Source: Ochromonas danica
Taxonomy: Eukaryota; Sar; Chrysophyceae; Chromulinales; Chromulinaceae
Reading direction: 5' to 3'
Assembly (NCBI GenBank): GCA_015146655.1
Contig: VKHL01000145.1
Location: forward strand, 1-64,000
DNA: 64,000 nucleotides
Positions 31,414-41,638 of this stretch are shown here, in pieces; the first letter of the stretch is position 1; each line of letters opens with the position of its first letter. A model generated the notes under the pieces. The model ran no database searches, had not been told where the DNA came from, and saw only the letters and a program-made list of their open reading frames with translations. The translations under genes and the position numbers were made by a program.

Positions 31414-33249
31414 TCAAGTTGTTCGCTCCCAAATAATGTTCAATTCACCATCGATTAAGCGAACTTGAGGATTGGTGTAAGCATAGGATACTTTGAACAA
31501 CACATCAAACCTACCGAATACATTGGTATTGTCGCCTGCAGGACGTTTTCTGCATCCCAGCACATGGACTGCACGGTGTTGCTCATCCGAGTTGTCGATC
31601 GTCACATTGACCCAATTCTTATCACAAGAAGAAAGTACAGCTGATTTCGGGTTTTTGGAAACATTCAACAATGATACCTCTTGCACTCCGGGAAGATCGA
31701 TTCTCATTTTGTAACCATTCTCTATGAAGTAAGATACATAGTTGGGAGCAAACTCTCCTTCGCTTCTGACGGCAGGCATCGCTCTCCTCTCCCATGGCAG
31801 CAACTCCACAGCGAAACCGCGATTAGTCAGCTTGAAACAATCTCTGTCACAATTCGGATCTTCTACTTCCTTTGTGTGTTTCGAATCGTTATCAGGCGTA
31901 GAAGAAGATTCTTCAATCTTTCCTACCCTTGAACTCAGTTTGATGTATTTATCGAGATGCTTCGACATGCTCATCGCAAAGATGTCAAATAGCTTGCCTT
32001 CTCTTGCAAGAGAACGTTTGCCAATAGCAAAAACAGAACGCAATTCCTTCATTACTAGACCATTCTCTTTCGAGCAATGCTCCTGATTGAATAGCGCCGC
32101 GTGATATACTTCAATATCATAACTCTTGTCCTTCAAGTCAAACCTCCACGATGAAGAAAATATATTCGCACCATTCAGTCGTGTTTTATTCAAAGTGTCG
32201 AATGAATGGTAAATCTGCTCTTGTAATAACTTCTCTCTGGCCTCTTCCTCATGACAATTGATTCGCTTAAAGTTGTGCACCAAAATAAGGCGTTGTTCGG
32301 TGCCACGAACAGCAATCTGCTCGATCACATGAAGAATGGTTCGTTGGTCTTCATTTAGTGCCTCGTCCATGAGATAGACAATCGTGTCTGACATGTCCAA
32401 CACAATATCATCAATCAGGCTTTCTTTTGATCTCAAGCCGAAGATCATTGAGTGCATTGTATCAATCTTGTTAGAGGTCCCTCTTGCTGGAGCGTTGCGA
32501 CCGGCCGTATCCAACAAGAGAATCGAGGATTCATTCAACCTGCGAGAATATTCAGAAGCAAAAATGCCACTGATGCCCTTCGTAGTCACTCCTGGTGCTT
32601 CTTGAGCTCTCATTATGAGGTAAGTGTCAGGACCGGAAAAATACAATCGAATGGCCAGGAGGAAAATGAGCACACCCGAGACCAGAAGGCTTGTCCAATT
32701 TTTGTTTCCTCCGTTCGCACAAAATATGAGAAATAAGATAATGAAATCTATCCATGAGAGACGCTTATAGAAGGTAAGAATATGCCACAGCCAAGAAGGC
32801 GAGCTGGGCTGGATTACAGGTTCTTGCCCTCTTATCTCATTCAGAAGCTGGTTAATGAAGAACGACTTGCCCTTGGAGTAGTAGCCTAGCACTCCCACAA
32901 TTCTCAAATTGGCGGAAATATTTTTATCGGAGATATTCTTCATCTCTTCGGTCATGCGGATGGGCCAGCCCGTCCTGAGAGAGTTTAGTGATTCCATCTC
33001 CAAGACGAAGTCGTACGCTTCACCGTTAACAATGGGATTATTTTGAAGTTTGTCATTCGTTTTCCAGACAACTTCGATGGAGGGTGACGGAGACAAAAGA
33101 GATTTCGCGGTTTTTTCGTGAACAGGGAAAATACTCACATTTGTCATCATGCTGTTATTATCAGCAACGCCAAAGAAAGCATTTTCTACAAAGAACAGCC
33201 ATAATAAGAGAATATATGGCATGGTAAAAAGAAAGAAATTATTTTTCAT
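31414..33249 (-). CDS. GBP/atlastin-like membrane GTPase with C-terminal Hsp20-like domain, copy 2
   Basis: The same architecture as copy 1, from MKNNFFLF at 33249 to the stop at 31414. Its sequence in the 441-515 region is the version shared by copies 3 and 4 (SSRVGK, TPDNDS, ERRAMPAVRSEGEFAPNYVS), in place of copy 1's SSSVGK, TCDNVS and ERKPMPATKSESEFSPNHGS. Outside that patch the protein equals copy 1. The upstream flank equals that of copy 1, so both should be expressed alike. Confidence 0.72.
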   Translation of the reverse strand: MKNNFFLFTMPYILLLWLFFVENAFFGVADNNSMMTNVSIFPVHEKTAKSLLSPSPSIEVVWKTNDKLQNNPIVNGEAYDFVLEMESLNSLRTGWPIRMTEEMKNISDKNISANLRIVGVLGYYSKGKSFFINQLLNEIRGQEPVIQPSSPSWLWHILTFYKRLSWIDFIILFLIFCANGGNKNWTSLLVSGVLIFLLAIRLYFSGPDTYLIMRAQEAPGVTTKGISGIFASEYSRRLNESSILLLDTAGRNAPARGTSNKIDTMHSMIFGLRSKESLIDDIVLDMSDTIVYLMDEALNEDQRTILHVIEQIAVRGTEQRLILVHNFKRINCHEEEAREKLLQEQIYHSFDTLNKTRLNGANIFSSSWRFDLKDKSYDIEVYHAALFNQEHCSKENGLVMKELRSVFAIGKRSLAREGKLFDIFAMSMSKHLDKYIKLSSRVGKIEESSSTPDNDSKHTKEVEDPNCDRDCFKLTNRGFAVELLPWERRAMPAVRSEGEFAPNYVSYFIENGYKMRIDLPGVQEVSLLNVSKNPKSAVLSSCDKNWVNVTIDNSDEQHRAVHVLGCRKRPAGDNTNVFGRFDVLFKVSYAYTNPQVRLIDGELNIIWERTT

Positions 33250-33725
33250 CCGAATGTTTCTAGGAGAAGGCGGATTCCTTATTGTTGTGATGATGTGAGA
33301 GCTGCTGTTGTTGTTGTTGTGCTGGGGCAGTGCTGAGAGAGAGAAAATTTGTGAGCATTCCCGCCCGCCCAGCGAGGTCAAAAGTCGTCTTTCCAGAAAA
33401 GCGGTTTTGGAACAGGTGAGCCATGTTATCAGTCCATAGTATAATAACAAAGCAACCTTCCAACTCCACTCTGCTGATGCTCTTCTTTTCGGTTCGATGA
33501 AAGCTTTGTTTTGGTTGAGGATTTTCATTTTGCTTTTCCGTTTTCAGACACTGCTGGAGTTGTTGAAAATATATTTTTAGGTTGCAATGTAGAGCAAAGG
33601 GTTAAATTAAAGTGGAATCATCCATTCTTGATACACAATCACAACAAATAACACACATTCATTAGAAACATATTACGACTTACGAGTTGCACTACAGCTC
33701 TATTACATACTCTTCTCCTTGCTTT

Positions 33726-35561
33726 TCAAGTTGTTCGCTCCCAAATAATGTTCAATTCACCATCGATTAAGCGAACTTGAGGATTGGTGTAAGCATAGGA
33801 TACTTTGAACAACACATCAAACCTACCGAATACATTGGTATTGTCGCCTGCAGGACGTTTTCTGCATCCCAGCACATGGACTGCACGGTGTTGCTCATCC
33901 GAGTTGTCGATCGTCACATTGACCCAATTCTTATCACAAGAAGAAAGTACAGCTGATTTCGGGTTTTTGGAAACATTCAACAATGATACCTCTTGCACTC
34001 CGGGAAGATCGATTCTCATTTTGTAACCATTCTCTATGAAGTAAGATACATAGTTGGGAGCAAACTCTCCTTCGCTTCTGACGGCAGGCATCGCTCTCCT
34101 CTCCCATGGCAGCAACTCCACAGCGAAACCGCGATTAGTCAGCTTGAAACAATCTCTGTCACAATTCGGATCTTCTACTTCCTTTGTGTGTTTCGAATCG
34201 TTATCAGGCGTAGAAGAAGATTCTTCAATCTTTCCTACCCTTGAACTCAGTTTGATGTATTTATCGAGATGCTTCGACATGCTCATCGCAAAGATGTCAA
34301 ATAGCTTGCCTTCTCTTGCAAGAGAACGTTTGCCAATAGCAAAAACAGAACGCAATTCCTTCATTACTAGACCATTCTCTTTCGAGCAATGCTCCTGATT
34401 GAATAGCGCCGCGTGATATACTTCAATATCATAACTCTTGTCCTTCAAGTCAAACCTCCACGATGAAGAAAATATATTCGCACCATTCAGTCGTGTTTTA
34501 TTCAAAGTGTCGAATGAATGGTAAATCTGCTCTTGTAATAACTTCTCTCTGGCCTCTTCCTCATGACAATTGATTCGCTTAAAGTTGTGCACCAAAATAA
34601 GGCGTTGTTCGGTGCCACGAACAGCAATCTGCTCGATCACATGAAGAATGGTTCGTTGGTCTTCATTTAGTGCCTCGTCCATGAGATAGACAATCGTGTC
34701 TGACATGTCCAACACAATATCATCAATCAGGCTTTCTTTTGATCTCAAGCCGAAGATCATTGAGTGCATTGTATCAATCTTGTTAGAGGTCCCTCTTGCT
34801 GGAGCGTTGCGACCGGCCGTATCCAACAAGAGAATCGAGGATTCATTCAACCTGCGAGAATATTCAGAAGCAAAAATGCCACTGATGCCCTTCGTAGTCA
34901 CTCCTGGTGCTTCTTGAGCTCTCATTATGAGGTAAGTGTCAGGACCGGAAAAATACAATCGAATGGCCAGGAGGAAAATGAGCACACCCGAGACCAGAAG
35001 GCTTGTCCAATTTTTGTTTCCTCCGTTCGCACAAAATATGAGAAATAAGATAATGAAATCTATCCATGAGAGACGCTTATAGAAGGTAAGAATATGCCAC
35101 AGCCAAGAAGGCGAGCTGGGCTGGATTACAGGTTCTTGCCCTCTTATCTCATTCAGAAGCTGGTTAATGAAGAACGACTTGCCCTTGGAGTAGTAGCCTA
35201 GCACTCCCACAATTCTCAAATTGGCGGAAATATTTTTATCGGAGATATTCTTCATCTCTTCGGTCATGCGGATGGGCCAGCCCGTCCTGAGAGAGTTTAG
35301 TGATTCCATCTCCAAGACGAAGTCGTACGCTTCACCGTTAACAATGGGATTATTTTGAAGTTTGTCATTCGTTTTCCAGACAACTTCGATGGAGGGTGAC
35401 GGAGACAAAAGAGATTTCGCGGTTTTTTCGTGAACAGGGAAAATACTCACATTTGTCATCATGCTGTTATTATCAGCAACGCCAAAGAAAGCATTTTCTA
35501 CAAAGAACAGCCATAATAAGAGAATATATGGCATGGTAAAAAGAAAGAAATTATTTTTCAT
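33726..35561 (-). CDS. GBP/atlastin-like membrane GTPase with C-terminal Hsp20-like domain, copy 3
   Basis: The protein from MKNNFFLF is identical to copy 2. Its upstream region differs. After GGTTTTGGAACAG an extra run beginning CTTTTCTGTTCCCATGC is inserted, and two further blocks appear (around 35835 and 35901). The long upstream frame of copies 1 and 2 is thus lost, supporting the internal start. This copy may have a different promoter from copies 1 and 2, or it may keep the ancestral one. Confidence 0.7.
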   Translation of the reverse strand: MKNNFFLFTMPYILLLWLFFVENAFFGVADNNSMMTNVSIFPVHEKTAKSLLSPSPSIEVVWKTNDKLQNNPIVNGEAYDFVLEMESLNSLRTGWPIRMTEEMKNISDKNISANLRIVGVLGYYSKGKSFFINQLLNEIRGQEPVIQPSSPSWLWHILTFYKRLSWIDFIILFLIFCANGGNKNWTSLLVSGVLIFLLAIRLYFSGPDTYLIMRAQEAPGVTTKGISGIFASEYSRRLNESSILLLDTAGRNAPARGTSNKIDTMHSMIFGLRSKESLIDDIVLDMSDTIVYLMDEALNEDQRTILHVIEQIAVRGTEQRLILVHNFKRINCHEEEAREKLLQEQIYHSFDTLNKTRLNGANIFSSSWRFDLKDKSYDIEVYHAALFNQEHCSKENGLVMKELRSVFAIGKRSLAREGKLFDIFAMSMSKHLDKYIKLSSRVGKIEESSSTPDNDSKHTKEVEDPNCDRDCFKLTNRGFAVELLPWERRAMPAVRSEGEFAPNYVSYFIENGYKMRIDLPGVQEVSLLNVSKNPKSAVLSSCDKNWVNVTIDNSDEQHRAVHVLGCRKRPAGDNTNVFGRFDVLFKVSYAYTNPQVRLIDGELNIIWERTT

Positions 35562-36155
35562 CCGAATGTTTCTAGGAGAAGGCGGATTCCTTATTGTTGT
35601 GATGATGTGAGAGCTGCTGTTGTTGTTGTTGTGCTGGGGCAGTGCTGAGAGAGAGAAAATTTGTGAGCATTCCCGCCCGCCCAGCGAGGTCAAAAGTCGT
35701 CTTTCCAGAAAAGCGGTTTTGGAACAGCTTTTCTGTTCCCATGCTTTGTGGTTGTTATAGAGTCAATTGAAGCTGTAGGTGAAGCCATGTTATCAGTCCA
35801 TAGTATAATAACAAAGCAACCTTCCAACTCCACACGACACTACCAATGATAGGTTGCACTCGCTGATGCTCTTCTTTTCGGTTCAATGAAAGCTTTGTTT
35901 TACCACGAATTTGGAAAGGAATCGATGGCATCACCTTTTATTGGTTGAGATAATTCATTTTCCTTTTCCGCTTTCAGACACTGCTGGAGTTGTTGAAAAT
36001 ATATGTTTAGGTTGCAATGTAGAGCAAAGGGTTAAATTAAAGTGGAATCATCCATTCTTGATACACAATCACAACAAATAACACACATTCATTAGAAACA
36101 TATTACGACTTACGAGTTGCACTACAGCTCTATTACATACTCTTCTCCTTGCTTT

Positions 36156-37991
36156 TCAAGTTGTTCGCTCCCAAATAATGTTCAATTCACCATCGATTAA
36201 GCGAACTTGAGGATTGGTGTAAGCATAGGATACTTTGAACAACACATCAAACCTACCGAATACATTGGTATTGTCGCCTGCAGGACGTTTTCTGCATCCC
36301 AGCACATGGACTGCACGGTGTTGCTCATCCGAGTTGTCGATCGTCACATTGACCCAATTCTTATCACAAGAAGAAAGTACAGCTGATTTCGGGTTTTTGG
36401 AAACATTCAACAATGATACCTCTTGCACTCCGGGAAGATCGATTCTCATTTTGTAACCATTCTCTATGAAGTAAGATACATAGTTGGGAGCAAACTCTCC
36501 TTCGCTTCTGACGGCAGGCATCGCTCTCCTCTCCCATGGCAGCAACTCCACAGCGAAACCGCGATTAGTCAGCTTGAAACAATCTCTGTCACAATTCGGA
36601 TCTTCTACTTCCTTTGTGTGTTTCGAATCGTTATCAGGCGTAGAAGAAGATTCTTCAATCTTTCCTACCCTTGAACTCAGTTTGATGTATTTATCGAGAT
36701 GCTTCGACATGCTCATCGCAAAGATGTCAAATAGCTTGCCTTCTCTTGCAAGAGAACGTTTGCCAATAGCAAAAACAGAACGCAATTCCTTCATTACTAG
36801 ACCATTCTCTTTCGAGCAATGCTCCTGATTGAATAGCGCCGCGTGATATACTTCAATATCATAACTCTTGTCCTTCAAGTCAAACCTCCACGATGAAGAA
36901 AATATATTCGCACCATTCAGTCGTGTTTTATTCAAAGTGTCGAATGAATGGTAAATCTGCTCTTGTAATAACTTCTCTCTGGCCTCTTCCTCATGACAAT
37001 TGATTCGCTTAAAGTTGTGCACCAAAATAAGGCGTTGTTCGGTGCCACGAACAGCAATCTGCTCGATCACATGAAGAATGGTTCGTTGGTCTTCATTTAG
37101 TGCCTCGTCCATGAGATAGACAATCGTGTCTGACATGTCCAACACAATATCATCAATCAGGCTTTCTTTTGATCTCAAGCCGAAGATCATTGAGTGCATT
37201 GTATCAATCTTGTTAGAGGTCCCTCTTGCTGGAGCGTTGCGACCGGCCGTATCCAACAAGAGAATCGAGGATTCATTCAACCTGCGAGAATATTCAGAAG
37301 CAAAAATGCCACTGATGCCCTTCGTAGTCACTCCTGGTGCTTCTTGAGCTCTCATTATGAGGTAAGTGTCAGGACCGGAAAAATACAATCGAATGGCCAG
37401 GAGGAAAATGAGCACACCCGAGACCAGAAGGCTTGTCCAATTTTTGTTTCCTCCGTTCGCACAAAATATGAGAAATAAGATAATGAAATCTATCCATGAG
37501 AGACGCTTATAGAAGGTAAGAATATGCCACAGCCAAGAAGGCGAGCTGGGCTGGATTACAGGTTCTTGCCCTCTTATCTCATTCAGAAGCTGGTTAATGA
37601 AGAACGACTTGCCCTTGGAGTAGTAGCCTAGCACTCCCACAATTCTCAAATTGGCGGAAATATTTTTATCGGAGATATTCTTCATCTCTTCGGTCATGCG
37701 GATGGGCCAGCCCGTCCTGAGAGAGTTTAGTGATTCCATCTCCAAGACGAAGTCGTACGCTTCACCGTTAACAATGGGATTATTTTGAAGTTTGTCATTC
37801 GTTTTCCAGACAACTTCGATGGAGGGTGACGGAGACAAAAGAGATTTCGCGGTTTTTTCGTGAACAGGGAAAATACTCACATTTGTCATCATGCTGTTAT
37901 TATCAGCAACGCCAAAGAAAGCATTTTCTACAAAGAACAGCCATAATAAGAGAATATATGGCATGGTAAAAAGAAAGAAATTATTTTTCAT
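36156..37991 (-). CDS. GBP/atlastin-like membrane GTPase with C-terminal Hsp20-like domain, copy 4
   Basis: The protein from MKNNFFLF (37991) is identical to copies 2 and 3. The unit is cut at about 38140 and continues into unrelated DNA that also holds the DNAJC7 start at 38346. Copy 4 therefore has its own upstream sequence and is divergently arranged with DNAJC7, about 350 bp between starts. An open frame runs through to 38201 but has no counterpart upstream of LERRLL in the other copies. Confidence 0.7.
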   Translation of the reverse strand: MKNNFFLFTMPYILLLWLFFVENAFFGVADNNSMMTNVSIFPVHEKTAKSLLSPSPSIEVVWKTNDKLQNNPIVNGEAYDFVLEMESLNSLRTGWPIRMTEEMKNISDKNISANLRIVGVLGYYSKGKSFFINQLLNEIRGQEPVIQPSSPSWLWHILTFYKRLSWIDFIILFLIFCANGGNKNWTSLLVSGVLIFLLAIRLYFSGPDTYLIMRAQEAPGVTTKGISGIFASEYSRRLNESSILLLDTAGRNAPARGTSNKIDTMHSMIFGLRSKESLIDDIVLDMSDTIVYLMDEALNEDQRTILHVIEQIAVRGTEQRLILVHNFKRINCHEEEAREKLLQEQIYHSFDTLNKTRLNGANIFSSSWRFDLKDKSYDIEVYHAALFNQEHCSKENGLVMKELRSVFAIGKRSLAREGKLFDIFAMSMSKHLDKYIKLSSRVGKIEESSSTPDNDSKHTKEVEDPNCDRDCFKLTNRGFAVELLPWERRAMPAVRSEGEFAPNYVSYFIENGYKMRIDLPGVQEVSLLNVSKNPKSAVLSSCDKNWVNVTIDNSDEQHRAVHVLGCRKRPAGDNTNVFGRFDVLFKVSYAYTNPQVRLIDGELNIIWERTT

Positions 37992-38345
37992 CCGAATGTT
38001 TCTAGGAGAAGGCGGATTCCTTATTGTTGTGATGATGTGAGAGCTGCTGTTGTTGTTGTTGTGCTGGGGCAGTGCTGAGAGAGAGAAAATTTGTGAGCAT
38101 TCCCGCCCGCCCAGCGAGGTCAAAAGTCGTCTTTCCAGAAATTCGGGTCTTGAAACTGGGTTTTCGGCTAAATCTCCAGAAGCCAAAATCTGGTCGGTCA
38201 AGTTGACAGGTTGGGGCTCGAGACGGACGCCGGCTCGTCCTCCTCAAACTCTCTCTCCCCCAAGGTCATCTCTCCTTGAGATTGTCCTGATAAACCACTA
38301 TTTTTATTTGTTTCGATTGTGACCAATCGATTCTGTAAGGCTGAC

Positions 38346-40168
38346 ATGGCGGAGGTTCTGCCGAGTGAGACAGCTGAAGAATGGTTGGTCGTGTTCTCCT
38401 CTCTCACCCGCTTGCTCCACTAACCCTTGACTCTTTCTCGTGGCTTCAGGAAAAACACTGGCAATGATTTCTACAAGTCAAAGAATTATTCTGGAGCTGC
38501 GACAGCGTATAGCAAGGCTATTGATTTGGACCCCACAAATGCCCTGCTCTTCACCAATCGAGCAGCTGCCTATCTGATGTCCTTACTGTACAAAGAAGCC
38601 TTGAATGACTGTGACAGTGCTATCAAATTGGATAGCTCATGCTCCAAGGCTTATTTTCGCAAGGCTACGGCACTGAAGGGGCTGGGCAGGTTAGATGCGG
38701 CCATCGAGGCACTCAGTCGAGGTCTCGAGTATGACCCCGCTAGTATCACTGCTCAAAAGGAGAAAGATACTCTTGTAAGTTCCAAAGAGAAGATTGGCAA
38801 TGTTCGAACGCTGATGAGTCAGAGGCAATACAGTGCAGCGATGAGGCAGTGCGACGTGTTGATCAAAGACATCGGCGCGGCCTTCCCAGAGATCACTTTG
38901 CTACGAGCTGAGTGCCTCTTGAACCTGTCTCGTCCTGAAGAGGCGTTCAATCTGAGTAATGTATTGGTAAGATTTTTGTATTGAAATGTCATGTGTTGTT
39001 CCTGATTCATCGCCTGACTTGACAGATGAAAGCGGGCCAAGCAGGTGATGTCTCTCTGCTCAGCTTGAGAGCTCGCTGTCTGGTCATGATGGGCGATCTA
39101 GACAATGCTTTTCGTCACCTCCAGACTGCGGTACGCTCTGATCCAGATAACACCACCATTCGTGCCTTTTATCGCAGTCTGCGTGATATTGTGGATGGCA
39201 AGAATAGTGGAGATGATTCCTTCAAAAGGCAGAGCTATGATGATGCTGTGCGCAGTTACTCTCAAGCACTTGACTCATTCAAAGCTCTTGGAGTTAAATG
39301 CAAAGACTTCGAGGCGAAAATCTATTTGAATCGTGCAACTTCTTATCACAAGATCCGTCGCAATGAGGATGGGTTAAAGGATTGTAATATGGCGATTTCT
39401 CTAAAGGATGACTATGTCAAAGCTTACATACGCCGTGCTGAGTGCTTTCAAGCACTAGGAGGGCCAGATAACATCGAACGTGCAATCAGGTTGGTTTTTA
39501 TGTTCCTGCCCAGCTGCTGGCCCTCTTGCCATGTCTTACTGTGTCTTCTTTCAGTGACTTGGAGAAGGCCCGCGAGCTTGAAACGGAAGAAGAATCGCAA
39601 AGCTCTCTGGAGCATAAGATTAAAAAGGTTCGCTCTCTCTCTCTCTCTCTCTTTGCCCAAGGTTTCTTTTTATGTATTTTTTGTGTCATGGCATGTGCAA
39701 TCAGGCTAAGGTTTTGCTAAAGCGGTCAAAACGCAAGGATCTCTATGCTGTCTTAGGTGTTACTCCTGATGCTTCTGACTCAGAGATTAAGTCTGCTTAT
39801 CGCAAGGTTAGTCTTCGATTGATTCGTTGCTTTGCAGAGTTTCCCTCATGGTGTTTTTGTGATAGGCGGCACTACGATACCATCCTGACAAGCAAAGTTC
39901 CAAGTCAGATGCTGAGAAAGCCGAGGCTGAAACAAAGTTCAAAGAGGTTGGAGAAGCTTATGAGATTCTCACGAATCCAGAGAAGAAGGCTCGTTATGAT
40001 GAAGGAGTGGATCTGGAAGATCTCGACAACCCTCATGCAGGTGGAAGTGCAGGAGGCTTTGGCGGAGAGATGGACCCCAATATGCTCTTCCACATGTTCA
40101 TGCAGCAGCAACAACAACAAAGAGGACGTGGTGGGCGAGGCGGCTTTGGTGGCTTTAATGACTACTGA
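38346..40168 (+). CDS. DNAJC7: DNAJC7-like TPR and J-domain co-chaperone
   Basis: A cochaperone of Hsp70/Hsp90. A short exon 1, [13 protein letters not shown] (38346 to about 38383), joins at about 38453 to [20 protein letters not shown], the first of the TPRs. Later TPR helices include [42 protein letters not shown] and [12 protein letters not shown]. After short exons ([33 protein letters not shown]) the J domain follows with [13 protein letters not shown], then AALRYHPDK across an intron. The HPD motif is intact. The C-terminus is Gln- then Gly/Arg-rich ([17 protein letters not shown]). Several donors are GTTNG rather than GTAAG. Domain order and length match DNAJC7/TPR2. Confidence 0.92.
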
Positions 40169-40472
40169 TAAAATTAGCTGCTTGTTCATGTATTGTGTGT
40201 TAAGGAGAGAGGGGATGAGAGAGAGAGAGGGAGAGAGATCTTTGAGTCTAATCAGAGGGTTTTGTAATGAGTCTCTCGAAAGACTGTTCGATCTGGTGGT
40301 TATACTGTAGCTAGTCAAGTGGCAGTCCGTCTGTTTCGGTCGGATGTTCTCCTGCGCAAGATAATAATACAGAGAAACGTTCAGTCCACACCCCAACAAC
40401 TCAAAACAAAATAGGAAGGCGATAAGTTCAAAGCGAAAAGATTTCCTCTCTTCTTCCTCATCTTCTTCTATT

Positions 40473-41439
40473 ATGAAACCTAGAGAAGCGACATTGCAGG
40501 AGAGAATCACTTTCTTGCAGGATCTGCATCGTCCACTGGAAGGTAGGCACCTCCTCACTGTCTCCGAGAATGAATCTGCTGGCTCACTCTTTAGTCCAAC
40601 TCTGAAATAGAACATTGGTCACATAAGTTCAACTTCGGTCTGAACCCTCGCACTAGTGACTACATGTACAAACACCATCTCTCACACTTGGAGGACATCT
40701 ACCTCAACCATCGCTTCGCCATTCCTCAGGACACACATCGCGTTATCGAGTCCCCTGTTACTCAACTCTATGGAATTAACGGTACCATCTCTCTCCTTTT
40801 CCTTACCTTTCCTCACTAATATCCCTTTTGTGGGCAGGTCTCAAGAGCACATTGCCGAAACAGAAACTGCGAGAGAAAGCGAAAGAAACGCAGTGGGTCT
40901 CCAACTTCCAGAAATATCAAGCTTTGGAAGAACCGAAGCGGCAACGCAAGCCTCGAATAAAGCCACCTGTCTATACGCAAGAAAGGAAAAGTCCGTCCAC
41001 TCCATCAGACAGCCAACCCCCAGAGAGAGACTTCAATCCATTGGAGATATCAGAGGAAGAATATGCTGAGGAACAGCGCATGTTAGCACGAAGAAGAACA
41101 CGGAATAATCGTCTTACTTCTGATGAATTAGTCTTGCTTGGCATGTATCGCTTTTCTCCAGAACAAGAAGAAATCTACGAGAAGTTTGTTCAGATGATAT
41201 CAGACTTTAATCAGTTCGACATGGTAAGAGAGTCTTGTCATGTACTTCCTTCTCGTCTTTTCGCCTGGACATCTCATTAACAGGGAGGTGTGATTGTATT
41301 GTCAACACAGAGATCAATTGTGGAGGATGCCTTTGAAGATGCACAAACAGACTCAATGCTTGCTGACTATGGAGGGACGGGTTTCGACGATCAACCAGAT
41401 GGTGAGAAGTCCTTACAACGGCAACGCAAGCATAGTTAA
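40473..41439 (+). CDS. Unidentified protein, four exons
   Basis: ATG 40473 opens MKPREATLQERITFLQDLHR. Introns were read at about 40531-40610 (GTAGGC...AATAG), 40782-40838 (GTACCA...GGCAG) and 41224-41282 (GTAAGA...AACAG). Joined exons give EHWSHKFNFGLNPRTSDYMY, then GLKSTLPKQKLREKAKETQW, a basic/Pro-rich stretch, a helical ISEEEYAEEQRMLARRRT, LTSDELVLLGMYRFSPEQEE, and a short acidic end with QRQRKHS before TAA 41437. It has no signal peptide or membrane segment. The family is not recognised; the basic helical centre could suit a nuclear or axonemal protein. Confidence 0.6.
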
Positions 41440-41638
41440 TAGAGATTTTCGTCCAGTCCAGTCTCCCTTGTATTATAGAATCCAATTCTCTGTTCTTGAC
41501 TGTGAGAAGCTAAAGAACACTCTTCCCCATAAATAGTGTATGGTGCTAATAACAACTGCTCAACTTAACAACTTTCATTTTAACACTATAAAAAGAGGAG
41601 AAAATACTACGATATCAAGTACAGGGTTATTGCCTTTG

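Larger units (their letters stand above)
28957..38140 (-). repeat. Four-unit tandem array of membrane GTPase genes
   Basis: Unit starts, marked by GTTGCAATGTAGAGCAAAGG, fall at 28957, 31269, 33581 and 36011, so the periods are 2312, 2312 and 2430 bp. Each unit holds one gene plus its 3' and 5' flanks. Units 1 and 2 look identical outside a divergent patch at 29396-29613. Unit 3 is longer because its upstream part carries three extra segments (about 35728-35780, 35835-35862 and 35901-35940). Unit 4 ends at about 38140, where similarity stops at TTTCCAGAAA before unique sequence leading to DNAJC7. Such identity implies very recent amplification or continuing homogenisation. A collapsed or misassembled region is also possible. 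Confidence 0.92.

Noticed and set aside
29181-37478. Repeated plus-strand frames inside each GTPase unit (e.g. 30072-30293, 30140-30424).
   Set aside because: They are antisense shadows of a long coding frame and repeat only because the unit repeats.
39905-40615. A 236-codon minus-strand frame.
   Set aside because: It is antisense to the J-domain exons of DNAJC7 and the first exon of the next gene, and resembles nothing.
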